64,000 nucleotides of DNA from Lineus longissimus (lineage: Eukaryota > Nemertea > Pilidiophora > Heteronemertea > Lineidae): the NCBI RefSeq assembly GCF_910592395.1, contig NC_088310.1, forward strand, positions 18,049,501-18,113,500, given 5' to 3'. A model generated the notes under the pieces. The model ran no database searches, was not told the DNA's origin, and saw only the letters and a program-made list of their open reading frames with translations. Within the stretch, counting starts at the first letter, position 1; each line of letters begins with the position of its first letter. The position numbers and the translations under genes were made by a program. Positions 33,464 through 45,200 of the stretch are shown here, one piece after another.

Positions 33464-35529
33464 ATGGGTGTGAAGAAATCTGAGTATGGGCGATCGTATG
33501 TCAAGTCCCCCCAGAAGTACTTGGCAAAGGAGTTTGAAGGAAAGCTTGACTACCGAACATTCCGACGCCAGATGGAGGCACGCCACACACCGTTTGATTG
33601 GGAGAACGGCTCAAATGGATTCGATGAGGAGTTAGACACTATCAGGAGTAGTCTCTTTGATGAAGAGTTGAACCCCCATCCACCCCAGGAACCAGAGCAT
33701 ATTAAAAAGTTCAAACTTTACAAACAGATGCGGGAAACTCCAAAGAAAGTTGAGGAGTCTGACCAAGCCTGCAAGACTCCCCCAAACTCTTTAGAAGTTG
33801 AGGATCCGGAAGTCATCACAATGCCTCCCCTTGACGTAGAAGAAACTGAATCGGAAGACGAATCTGCTCCTGATAGCGCTCATTTGTACAAGAATGTTGA
33901 TGCCGTGCCAAAAGTAGGAAAAGACAAGAGCAGTAAGAATAAGAAAAATAGGGCTGTGAAGAAAAAGAAAGAGGTCCGGGAAAAGAAAGGGGAGGAGGTC
34001 TGGGCAAAAGAAGAGGCCTGGGAAAAAAAAGGTGAGTGCAGGGCCTGTTCGTGTTTCACTGGTTGGGAATTCCCTCGAACCTAATAATGACTAATAGATA
34101 CTGGTGTTCAGTTCATCAGCAAAAACATCATTATTTAATTTCTCTGCTGTTAATTCAGTATCTAAAACTAAATGAAGGAGCCTAATTCTGCTGCCAGTTC
34201 ACTTTCTTTTTGTTTATTACTATTTTACTTTCTTTTGTTACAATCCTCCACACAGTGCTGGGAGTTGGTTGAAAAACCTTTCTCTGTTGTTAATTTCAGA
34301 AAAGAAAACTTCAAAGAAGACGCAAACTGAGAAAATCACAAGACCTGTCCGACCATCGAAGTATCGAAAGATCCCCCGACCAGTAAGCGCCCCAACTGGT
34401 CGCCCAGCCCGAAGATGTCCACCTCCTCCAATCGATACCGAGGAGAAGCCACCATTTGTGCCATTTGGAGCAGCAGACAAAGAAAGGACGACTGGAACAT
34501 TAAAAACGTACAATATCAGGGCATCAGCAGACGTAAGTACAACATGTATCATCTACCCCACACAAAAAGTCAAACTTCTGTGGAATGAGGGGTCTCTTCC
34601 TTGGCATTCTTCCTTGTACTAAAATATCGATGTAAATTGCGAATTTGCTCAACCAGGCAATGCTTTGTTATCTGATTACCCCAGCATGCAGACACTTAGT
34701 TTCCTACATTGGTCCCCGGGCGGTCACTCAGTACGAAGTCTCTCCCCATGTGTGTCCAATTTCTGCAATTAGGCTTATCATTTTCTCTAATCAGTGCAAT
34801 AAAGTGCAAATTGTATTGTTTGGAGAAAGGCCTGTGTTTGTGTTTTCTTGTGACTGTCAGGTGTGAAAGACTCCAAACAAATTGTGTGATGAGTCTTTGG
34901 CTATCTTTGTTTATTCTGTGTGTGAGCAACAGCTTGGCTGAAACTTTAATAAATATACCAACAAACTACATGTGAAGAGTTTTCATTGCAAAACGAGCTA
35001 CATGAGCATCCGTTTTTGCCATTTTGAGAAATATTGCTTCAAAGTTTGGCATTCAACTTAAAAAGCATGGGAAATTTTGGACATTTTTGATGATAAAAGT
35101 TTTACTGATGGCCCGAATGCTCTGAAATTTAGGGACAGATAACTCCAAAATTTTAGATATGGACGTATTCCTTTTTGCCATGAGACTCTTTATGCGTTGT
35201 AATGACTAGATCATCAGCATTATCATCTGTTTTGAAATGTCCCCAATAACACGCTGTATAGAATATTTTCTTCTCCGCAGATCTACCCCTCTGCACTACA
35301 AGCCCAAAGGAGAAAAGAGGCAGAGGTGAAGAGGCGGTCTGAGCGTGTCAAGAGCGCCCCCATTCGCGAGCGTAGGAAACAAGCTCTGTTCAACGACATC
35401 ATGGACAGAGCAACAGCATCATGGGATACCGAGTACCGAAGGAATTACGCAGCTTTCGAGCCAAGTGAATATGCGAGGAATGCCGCGGAGAGGACTTGTG
35501 GGGGTGAAAGGTTTTATGTGCCTTTGTAA
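33464..35529 (+). CDS. CCSAP: CCSAP, centriole, cilia and spindle-associated protein
   Basis: Coding exons 33464-34031, 34300-34532 and 35281-35529 join in frame to 349 aa (human 270). The ATG lies one base after the acceptor. In vertebrates CCSAP binds polyglutamylated tubulin of centrioles, spindle poles and ciliary axonemes. The N-terminus GVKKSEYGRSYVKSPQKYL and the QMEARHTPFDWENG block near residue 45 correspond to the vertebrate SEYMKRY...AHAPWLW region. A central acidic then lysine-rich linker (about 135-190) is low in complexity. The conserved C-terminal half runs from KPPFVPFGAAD (about 240) through NIRASADIYPSALQAQRRK to ATASWDTEYRRNYAAF (about 323). The [S/T]EYxRxY motif thus occurs at both ends. 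A 33-residue tail after it is longer than in human. Confidence 0.9.
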
Positions 35530-36487
35530 TTTTTCAAGACAGTCAATTGAAGTGGGGAGAGGTTGCTTTGGAAATTAGGACTTCTCTCTGTCGATAACTG
35601 GTTGGGATCTTCTTGGGGGGGGGGGGGGGTGGATCATACGTGTAGATAAAAGCTACTGTTTTGAGAACAGTTCACGAACTGGCTGGTAACAGTTTGTTAG
35701 CTTCTCAAATGTCCTGCATGCCGTCATGTCATGCCCTGGTGATTACAATGCACGATGTGTACATCTTTTCATGGAGAACTGCAATGTACAATGAACGAAG
35801 GTGTCTTTTTATTGTGCAGGGATTTAGTCTGTTTAGACTGCTCCCTCCTGTTTCATGGTCATTAAAAAGTGTGAAATGAAAAATGCAAGAATGAAGAATC
35901 TGATTTGAGGGGTTTTTGTTCTTGTTTCAAATTTGCAACAGTTTCAATCATGATTTTGAGGAGTAGTACTGGTATCAATTAGCATTTTAATTTTTAGTTC
36001 AGGAAGAAATATTTTATTTGTATCATAGTTTGATAGATCGTTAGTCAGTTATTACCAGCTAGAGAAACCAAATAGCAACTTGTCCTTGATTTTTTTGCCT
36101 TTTTCGAACAGCCAATGCAATTTGCATAGACTGATGGCGTGTCTTTTTCATGACTTGTTTTAGAGGTCATATTTTCGCAAGGATAATGCTTCATTACTTG
36201 GTATTTTAGTTTCTGGGGCAGCATCCAAGAATCTCACTGCCACATCTGGTGCTCTGCACTGTCTGTTATGATTTTTTCACCATTTTATTACCTATAAAAT
36301 GATAGGTCCAGGTGCATAACTTGATCATGCATATTGAGCGAGTTGTCGAGTTGCCCTCATTCTACACCAGCTAGCTACATTGAGCCAGTGTGTTGATTCT
36401 TAGCTCACACTTTGAATATAAAAGAAGGTAAATACATAGAATCAATGAAATATAGAATAATGATACGTGAATACACATGAATCGAAG
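35530..36487. other. 3' flank of CCSAP
   Basis: AT-rich, UTR-like DNA with a poly-G run near 35615-35628 and an ATTAAA near 35862 that could act as a poly(A) signal. No further exon was recognised. Confidence 0.35.
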
Positions 36488-36615
36488 ACAATGGGTGATA
36501 TGAATAAAGTCTAGCAATTGCTTTTACTTCAGTTTTGTACAGAAAGGCCGAGTGTAAATGTACATGGAGTTTTAGATAAAAGCATTTGCTTGTCTTTATA
36601 CATATCACCCATTGT
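36488..36615. mobile_element. Foldback element, copy 2
   Basis: ACAATGGGTGATATGAATAA at the left is matched by TTATACATATCACCCATTGT at the right. The core GGCCGAGTGTAAATGTACAT equals that of the copy at 8382-8510. Ends and core are better preserved than in copy 1. Confidence 0.82.
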
Positions 36616-36949
36616 ATGTAGGATTATCACATTGTTGTGCCTTGACCACCTTGTGTACATAAAAGCATATGTATATGTGTATTTTATAAGAGAAAAATAT
36701 ATAATTATCATATAAAATATAAATACTTGTCTAATACTTATTTGTCATCAAACTCCACAACGATGCACATCGAATCATAGTTAACTGTTATCAAAGGAAG
36801 GCCTTGCATTTGGACCATCTTTTTGGCATACGTCAAGGCAGACAAGCTCAACCCATAGACATATTCAATGACAAGTAGCTTAGTCGGGCTCTTCATTCCT
36901 AGTGGGATGTAAGGCCACAACACGTCTCCTCCATTGTCAACTGTCCTTG

Positions 36950-37190
36950 GCTGCTCATTGCGCTTTGTCCCACATCGGCCCCATCAAATTTAGCACATCT
37001 GACATTGTGCTCCTCCAGGTTGTCTTTGGGCAGCCACAATTCCTCTTTCCGTGGTGAGTCTAAAGAAGGGCAGTCTTAGGTGTGCTGCCTTGCTTCATCC
37101 GGAGGACATGTCCAAGCCATCTAAGTCTGCACTGTCTGATTTCAGTGGCTAGATCCTTCAAGGACAAGTGAAGACCGTTTACTGGTCGTT
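36950..37190 (-). mobile_element. LINE ORF2 C-terminal remnant
   Basis: On the minus strand the frame reads IRQCRLRWLGHVLRMKQG and, after a stop, GKRNCGCPKTTWRST. R-L-R-W-L-G-H-V-x-R-M followed by G-K-R-x-x-G-x-P-K-T-T-W-R is the typical C-terminal tail of several non-LTR retrotransposon reverse transcriptases. The frame is broken, so it is a dead copy. Confidence 0.8.
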
Positions 37191-37790
37191 ATTTGTGGCA
37201 TTTAGAGAGGGCAAGTTGTTTGTTGAGATATGTTGTCACCAAAGACAGGTTGTGCCATCTCTTCTTCTCTGTTTGCTCTCCTCTATGTGGCCTTTGGGCA
37301 ACCAAAATTCCTCTTTTCTTTGTGAGTCCAAAGAAGGGCAGTCTTAGGTGTACTGCCTTGCTTCGATCATCCGGAGGACATGTCCAAGTCATCTAAGTCT
37401 GCACTGTCTGATTTCAGTGGCTAGATCCTTCAAGGACAAGTGAAGACCGTTTACTGGACGTTGGTTGTGGCATTTAGAGAGGGCAAGTTGTTTGTTGAGA
37501 AATGCTGTCACCAAAGACAGGTTGCGCCATTTCTTCTTCTGTGTTTGCTCTCCTCCATGTGGCCTTTGGGCAACCACAATTCCTCTTTTCTTGGCGAGTT
37601 CAAAGAAGGGCAGTCTTGGGGGACATGTCCAAGCCATCTAAGCCTGCACTGTCTGATTTCAGCGGCTAGATCCTTCAAGGACAAGTGAAGACCGTTTACT
37701 GGACATTGGTTGTGGCATTTAGAGAGGGCAAGTTGTTTGTTGAGAAATGCTGTCACCAAAGACAGGTTGTGCCATTTCTTCTTCAGTATC
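37060..37790. repeat. LINE-derived tandem triplication (about 275 bp)
   Basis: The segment from GCAGTCTTAGGTG through GGACATGTCCAAGCCATCTA to TTGGGCAACCAAAATTCC is repeated starting at about 37060, 37338 and 37611. All copies carry the reverse complement of the LINE C-terminal sequence. The third is truncated near 37790 and lacks about 20 bp near its start. Confidence 0.85.
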
Positions 37791-39230
37791 CCTTTACATA
37801 GAAGAGCATTACACCTTAAAAACTTATGAGTAGTTCTGTGTGCCACTATGGTTGGGTGCAAATTTTGCCACGTGTCTCCGTCTTTAGCCTGGGATCGATC
37901 ACCTCAAGCTATTGTACGCTTGGTTTCACTCTCATTCCAAGTCATTATATGGTTAGGTGTTTTGCTCAGGAGACAAATCAGCAGTGATTTAAAGGACCTG
38001 AGAGACAAGACAGCAGTGATCCTGGAGTTCCACGACCTCCTGATGAGCCAAGCTCTCTTACCACAATGTCACTGATCGCCCTGTGAATTGACTGGTATTA
38101 TTTCATCTTCAAGCAGCTTGTTTGTTTGTGTTCCTTAGCTGAAAGCTCCTAGGGTCACCAAGTGCTGCAGCGAGCTTAGATCAAGGGCACCTTTTTTTTG
38201 GATTCACCTGTTTGGTCCAATTTCAGGCTCACTGTTGTGAAGCCCCTTGCTGTTGGGCGGCTCCGGAGTCTGTTGGCAGCGTTCCTGATCTGGGGACTAG
38301 CGTAAGAGTACCAGAGGCACAATCAACCCCCGAAGACCATTGAAGACAAGTAAATTACCTGCGTCCATGCGTCACATGGGCATACACCCCTCCTGCCCAA
38401 GGGTGGATGTGTGACCATTTTCTAGTACCCTGCCAGATGGGCAGCCACAGATTCATCAGTGGATGGCGTTGCATGGTCAAAAGGCTTTGAAATTCTCCAG
38501 TTTTACTTTGAATGTGCCAAAGTGTCTAATGACTGCCATGTCACATACAGAATGGTAGTGGAGAGTTCGACTTCGCCTGCACACCAAATGAAACTAGATA
38601 TGGACATAAGTGTGTCCATTACTGAAGTAGTGTTGAAAACGCAAAAGATGAGAGAAGTTAAAAGCACGTCTGCTTCAGACGGGGTATGACCGTCCCAATA
38701 CATTACTGAAGTAGTGCATAGATATAGCAGATATTTTGTGATTTACATGAATGTTAGGACAGTAGGCCTACATGTACATGCACTACTCCTCCATATGTTT
38801 GAAGGACGTGTGTATCAATTGACCGAGGGCTGTTCTTTCAAAAGCAATCTGCTCGATTCTGGTACGGTTTTCGACCGAATGGAACTCCCCGTGGGCAAAG
38901 GGGATATCCTTCCAGCTGCCTGGAGAACAGGTCAGCTCATACACGTACTACTCCTTTTTGTGCATTGTCTGTATTCATTGATTGGGGGCCGATTGTTCAT
39001 TAGTGGACTGCTCAATTCTGGTATGCCGATCTCCACATCATGCCAGAGACCACATGGTGTTGGTGAAGTCTCTGTGGGCAGAGAGAATATCCTTTGAGCT
39101 GCCTGGAGAGAGGTCCGACTCAGATACGACACATCAGTGGTTGGTGCCTGGGCAGCATGATTGCCAAATGAATACATGTAGTTGGATCCAACAGAATTCA
39201 CACAAGGACAAAATTTGTGTATTCAGATAG
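37791..39230. other. Intergenic stretch with an old imperfect duplication
   Basis: CTCGATTCTGGTACGGTTTT (about 38852) and CTCAATTCTGGTATGCCGAT (about 39011), with matching GGATATCCTTCCAGCTGCCT and AATATCCTTTGAGCTGCCTG further on, show two diverged copies of a roughly 160-bp segment. No splice-supported exon was found. Confidence 0.4.
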
Positions 39231-39236
39231 TTTATT
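39231..39236 (-). promoter_or_regulatory. Candidate poly(A) signal of ADSS
   Basis: AATAAA on the minus strand, about 3 kb beyond the ADSS stop. The AT-rich, gene-free DNA between would make a long 3' UTR. Nearer signals may be used instead; there is no transcript evidence. Confidence 0.25.
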
Positions 39237-40107
39237 GAGTGATAAAATATTACAGCTAGAACACTTCCTTGCAAAGTGTTAGGTTTTGCCAGGGGGAAAT
39301 AATACGTCATTTTCTCCTGGCTGTGCCAAATTAATTAGCATTCCAGTCATATTGGTCTTGAACATGTTGAAGGAGACGTCCAACAAAACAAACTCTTGGT
39401 TCGGCTTGATAAATTATCGAGCCATGTGTCATGTCAATGGCTGGAAAACTAGACCACTACCTCAATTTAAAAGTTATAAAACATAAGACTTTCTTCCCCA
39501 CCAACTTTTTCACATTCGAGGGATGTCGATAGATATAAGAATCATCTTTATATGACCTTCCAGCATCCATTATGTAACTAACACCAAACTTCAGACATTT
39601 CGTATGTCTATGCAAAGCTCACATGCACAAGACCAGTTCTTATAATAAACTGAACCAACTACAACCTCACTGGATCACATTGATAAAAACGACCATGTCA
39701 GTTGAGACAAGGATTTTATATTTTTACTCCACCCCAGAATAGGAGTGGAATCATTAGCATAACATATTCATAATATTCAAATCAAAACACCCCTAATATT
39801 ATAATGCTACAGAAAGAAAACCAGATTATCAGAATTATATACATGCGCACAAGTGTTGAAGGATGGGGTCAAATACTAGTAATTCAATTCCAACTGCCAA
39901 TGCATGAAGTGTCCTTAAAAGAGATATGAGGCAGCTTGCTGGATAACAAGAGACATCTGACTTGAGTAGTCCCTGCATGCCAACACAACATGCACTTGCA
40001 CAGCCATGAATTTGTATGAAATTAAAAGCAATCGTGAAAAGTTTACAACGCATAATCACATGCAGCAAAACCCTAAACCACCGCAAAGAACACAATGTTA
40101 CATACAG

Positions 40108-40470
40108 TGGTCACTTCCCTAGAGAAGCCCAAACCAATTGACAGCACTTAGTCACTTCCCTAGAGAAGCCCAAACCAATTGACGGTACTTGGTCACTTCC
40201 CTAGAGAAGCCCAAACCAATTGACGGTACTTGGTCACTTCCCTAGAGAAGCCCAAACCAATTGACGGTACTTGGTCACTTCCCTAGAGAAGCCCAAACCA
40301 ATTGACAGTACTCGGTCACTTCCCTAGGGAAGCCCAAACCAATTGTCAGTACTTGGTCACTTCCCTTGAGAAGCCCAAACCACTTGAAAGTACTTGGTCA
40401 CTTCCCTAGAGAAGCCCGAACCAATTGAAAGTACTTGGTCACTTCCCTAGAGAAGCCAAAACCAATTGAC
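40108..40470. repeat. 41-bp minisatellite, about 9 copies
   Basis: The unit begins GGTCACTTCCCTAGAGAAGC and includes CCCAAACCAATTGACGGTAC. Middle copies are almost identical and the outer ones diverge, the usual pattern of unequal exchange. It lies 1.8 kb downstream of the ADSS stop and could fall within its 3' UTR. Confidence 0.93.
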
Positions 40471-41931
40471 AAGACCCGCTGTATTTATCTATATATAATT
40501 CTAAACCCAGAAGAAATCCATGCAGAGTTAATAAAAGGGTCAACTGCTGGCTACAACTAAAGAAGACTGTCCACAGAAGCGCTTTGTAGTTGTAGCACGG
40601 ACTTAACATCATGCAGACTGAGGTTGAGGCTTTTAATGAATAAACACAATGAGTCGTGCTAAAATCAAGACTTGTCCCGGTTCACAGTGTTCTGCAAATG
40701 AACCGGATGTACTTCAGATAAGCTCGTCAATACTGAGGCTAAAAATAATAATTCTGTACAAAATTTGATCAAGAATTAGCAGTGAAATGTTTCGCACGAT
40801 TAAAAAATTCATTAACTTGCTTATAAATCTACTTTTTTCTTCTCGTACTCCTCTTCTTCTTATATTTACAAATAAATTCACACACTTGGCTTGTCGACAC
40901 AATGGCTATCAATCAATGCACAAGATCAACAATGTTTTCATTCATATTTGTTAACCCTTACTGGTACAGACACGCTGCAAACTTGGAAACATTTGCGACC
41001 GCCTATTTCGTGCTTTTGTGAAATAGCAACTTTAACATACCTCTAATTTAGCATTTTTACAACCCTGTAACAGCAATTTCAACTGAGATTTGTTTTTCTC
41101 AGACATAGAAATTTCGACAGTTTGTTCATGCGAAAATAAAAGCCACAAACATTTCTGGGTCAACAGTATTGTACATTGATTGACAGCAATTAACATGATC
41201 ATTAAAATGTAGGAATTTGTTACAAAACGACCATGATATGTCACCCTGAGCTAGTAAAATAGTAATCTCTTTGATATGATGACCTCCCCTGTACGTGTAG
41301 TCCATTTCATCTTATTCAAATCAATTTCATCTTCTTTAAATAACACATATTAACTTAGGAACTTAACCATCGTCAAAACATAATTCATTCATAGATAAAG
41401 ATATTGACCAGACAAGAAAAAGGGTTTGGGGACTGGCAAGGCATTACTCATGAATTCTCTCAAAAACTTAAGTAAGTAGATTGGCACTACCCGGCTTTTC
41501 ATTACCTTAGTCACATTGATATTCAATATGACCCAGAAACTACATGTTGCCCCTTGAAAGGCTGATTTTAAAATGCACGATTAATTTCTTGCGGCACTTT
41601 TTTGGCACAAAAATTTGCTCAGGAGCGATTTATCTTATTGGTGTCTCACAGGTAAACTGTATTTTGAAAGATTCTAAAGGCAAACTAAGGACTCTTTAAG
41701 GTTAGGCACATATCACAGAGGTTAAAACCACATTCAGATGGATAATTTCTTCACATTGCGAAAATATGTTTAATTGAAGTCAACAGTTGCAGCTGTACGA
41801 TATGTCTGTAATTGCAGGCCGAAAAACTCCCAACACCTTGGCCAGTGAAAGCGACATCTCACACAACTGAAACCTTGATATTTACCAACCACAAATCAGT
41901 GAATTTTCTAGTGGTAAAGCACATTAAATTT
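40471..41931. other. 3' flank of ADSS
   Basis: AT-rich DNA without recognised exons or clear repeats, probably 3' UTR or intergenic. Confidence 0.35.
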
Positions 41932-41934
41932 ACA

Positions 41935-42064
41935 ATCCCCGATCAGAGATGACGTCGACCAGAAATGACGTCGTTTGATCGCATTCAACTATAATATAAA
42001 TCCATTAAACAGTAGCACTTATTTCATCAATTGGTGATCTTTTTTGGGCCGTGATCGGGGATGG
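41935..42064. mobile_element. Short foldback element with ATGACGTCG pair
   Basis: ATCCCCGATC near 41935 is matched by GATCGGGGAT near 42053. Between them ATGACGTCG occurs twice 18 bp apart, a CRE-like core. It is probably a small MITE just downstream of the ADSS stop codon; regulatory function is unproven. Confidence 0.45.
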
Positions 42065-42256
42065 TTCCAATTAAGCCTTTACCATATTGATTTCAAGTTG
42101 GTGATAAGATGTTTAGAGTTTACAGTATCATCAGGAATGCCAACTATTCGTCGAGAAATCATAGTGGCTCCATGAAGTTCTTGTAAAAATCAACTGTGCA
42201 GCAAGATGTAGTTGTGTGGATAGCGTTTCTGGACATTTCGTCAATGACGCGGTAAC

Positions 42257-45200
42257 TTAAACCGCAGCTGGCCGCTCAATCATGCTATCTCGTGACTGTC
42301 CAACACCAACCCATCGCACTGAAACAATAAGCAACAACTTTGGAACTCTGGAAACAACAGCAACAACAGCAGAATAAGGACGCCTCCATTGGCAAAATCA
42401 CTAAGTGACGGAACAAAACGGCCAGGGCTTGAATCTCTGGACAACCGCATTTGAGCCAATGCAGACGATTGATCTCTGGATGTATAGGTGGGTTTTAAGT
42501 TAGTGACAACCACCTTTGAGCCAACAATGGAGAAGAGATATCTCTGGATGAATATTGTGTAGGCTCACCTGGTACAGAAAGCAGCTCCTCTATTTTCAAC
42601 ACATAATCTTGTGCGTTCTTTGGAAGTTCATCGAAGGTCCTCGCGTCCACCGTTGGCTGCTTCCACCCTGGGAGAGTCACATACTCGACTTCAACAGCCT
42701 CCAACTCTGTCTGCAGTTCTGCAAAAACAATTCAATTCAATTTCCGAGCCTGAAATAACTTCATCAAAAGAGCTACTGTTACGATCTTGTCTTTTTTTAC
42801 TTCTGTAGTGTAAAATGCACACACATTGAACAATTTAGACACTTGGTTGACTCTCCACCAGCAGGTGTTTAGGGAGAGTGGATACCGTCTGAAGGACACC
42901 GATTTTGGTCCTAGACATTTTCATAAAATTTGACCTCTGTAACTATGACAACTCTCGACCGACGACGCCATATTTCAGCCCCTCAGGATATTGATTGGCA
43001 GTTTTACTGTAGTTGAGCTCATGGAACACAGTACTGACCTGGATAATAATTCATCACAGCACCATTCAATTTGTACTCCACACCAATTTTGACCTCCTCA
43101 AACTCGTCCAAGATGTCCAGCTTTGTCAGGCAGATTCTGAAATTACGATTTGTAATTTAATAGTTGTGAGAATTTTTCATAGTGTCATGGTGCGAGAATG
43201 GGTAATGGAGATCATCAGATTGTGAAGTTGATTATCACTACCAGCCTTCAATTGTTGCTCAACCTAAACAAGTGGGTAAGCGATGACTACACAAGAAAAA
43301 ACTAAATTCAAATTCGTCAGTTCTCTCAAGGAGCTCTACCCAACTACATAATCAAATCTTGTATTTTTCACTGTATAAGTAATCATCTGAGGCCAGACTG
43401 TGAACACTGTCGGTAATCTTACCCAGTGTATCCGTTGACCATGTTGGAGTACCTCAGAATCGGAATGTCTAACCAACCACATCGACGTCTGCGACCCGTC
43501 GTCGTGCCAAACTCGTGCCCCTTCTCTTGTAGGGTATTACCGAGATCCTGGGGAACAATGGGGTGTGTAGAGGTATGGAGCATAGCAGCATCAGAACACA
43601 ATACAGGGCAGAAATTCAATTTTAGAAGGAGCCCCAGTTCAAAAATTTCTTTATCGGGGCTGAATTAGGCAATGGGCCAGAGGAGAGATCACCAAATTTC
43701 ATTCCTGTTGTCAACATGACCCAGGTTTCTACGAAAGTGTTTTGGTCGTTCGAGTTGGCTGCATGGAGGTGTTATTTGAAGCTATGACAGGCAAATCACT
43801 TTTAACTAGAGATAATGCTTGTGACATGTTGTATCAAATGCAGGTCTCAAAGTCACCAACTACATTTTTAAGGCCACTCTGAAGGCTTTTAAAATTTAAT
43901 ACGGATTAGCAAGGAGAAGTAAGAAGACACTTTTTGCTACTTACATTTAACAATTCGCAAGGAAAAGCACCACCGCCTACCCTAGTGGTATAGGCCTTAA
44001 CGACTCCGAAGACGTCACCTACACTACTGGGTGGCACGCCGAGGCCGGTACAGACGCCACCCACACTACAACTTGAAGAGGTCACAAATGGGTAGGTGCC
44101 TGCAACGAAAAAGGCGGATCACACTAGGAAGTAAAGGGAAGGTGACGAGCAATCTCGCACACAAGCTTGAGACTTTTCAAAACAAATGCCTACGTAATAT
44201 CTTGAATATCTACTGGCCTAACACCATCAGCAATCAAGAACTGTTTCAGAGAACCAGCTGCGTACAAATATGCGCCAATATGGCTCCAAAGAGGCTTTAA
44301 AGTAAGTAAAGGGATAACTCTTGAGAACTCACCAAAATCAATGTCCAGCATTGTAGCATTGGCTCCTTCTACCAATATTTTCTTTTTCGTGTCCTTGAGA
44401 AGCGAGTTCATGTAACTCACAGTGTCTTTGGCCATTGGTCTCAACAGTTCTCGGGAATTCTGAAACAAGATCGACATGAAATAAAGCCTTTAGTAATGGT
44501 TGCACAGCAGAGGTCTACAGTACCAGGTAATTCATTCAGTGCCACAAGAGCAAAATCCCCTTCTCAGCCGGAAAGTTTCCAAGATTTGTTTGATTAACGG
44601 TAAACAGACCATTATTAGCAAACCCTGGACGCCAGGCTCTATTACAATCTAAACAGATCCTGGGAGCCAGGCTCTATCACAATCTGGCCTCATCACCAAC
44701 TGCCACAGGAATGTTACATAACATTCCAGGGGTATATACAAGCTTTTTTCAAGAACTTCCTTTAGATTAAAGTCAATGACCTTTTAACAAAACACCATCT
44801 TACGAGACAGCAGACCACAGCACAAGTATGACTTACTTTCAGCTGTTTTAGTTCTCCCTCTGTGTCTATCGTTAGGTTGGGAAACAATCGTTTGTAGAAA
44901 TTAACAAGGCCATGGTACCTAAAAGAAAAACCAAAACAGTCTATGAATAAAGAGGTGAACATCTGTAGTCTTACTAAGGAGTCAGAGGGATGAAGCTGTA
45001 TTCTGCATACATGAACATCTGAAGGGTTTCCATTACCCGAACTCTTGTGCTGACACCATTGTAGATTGTTTTTAAGAGTGACAGACTCAACAGACTTCCC
45101 TATAATTGATTCTGTAATGTCTTTTGAAGACAATGATTGTATCAAATTGTCATCATGAGATATCAACGCTCATGTAATGTCGTGTGTGGCAACAAGGAAA

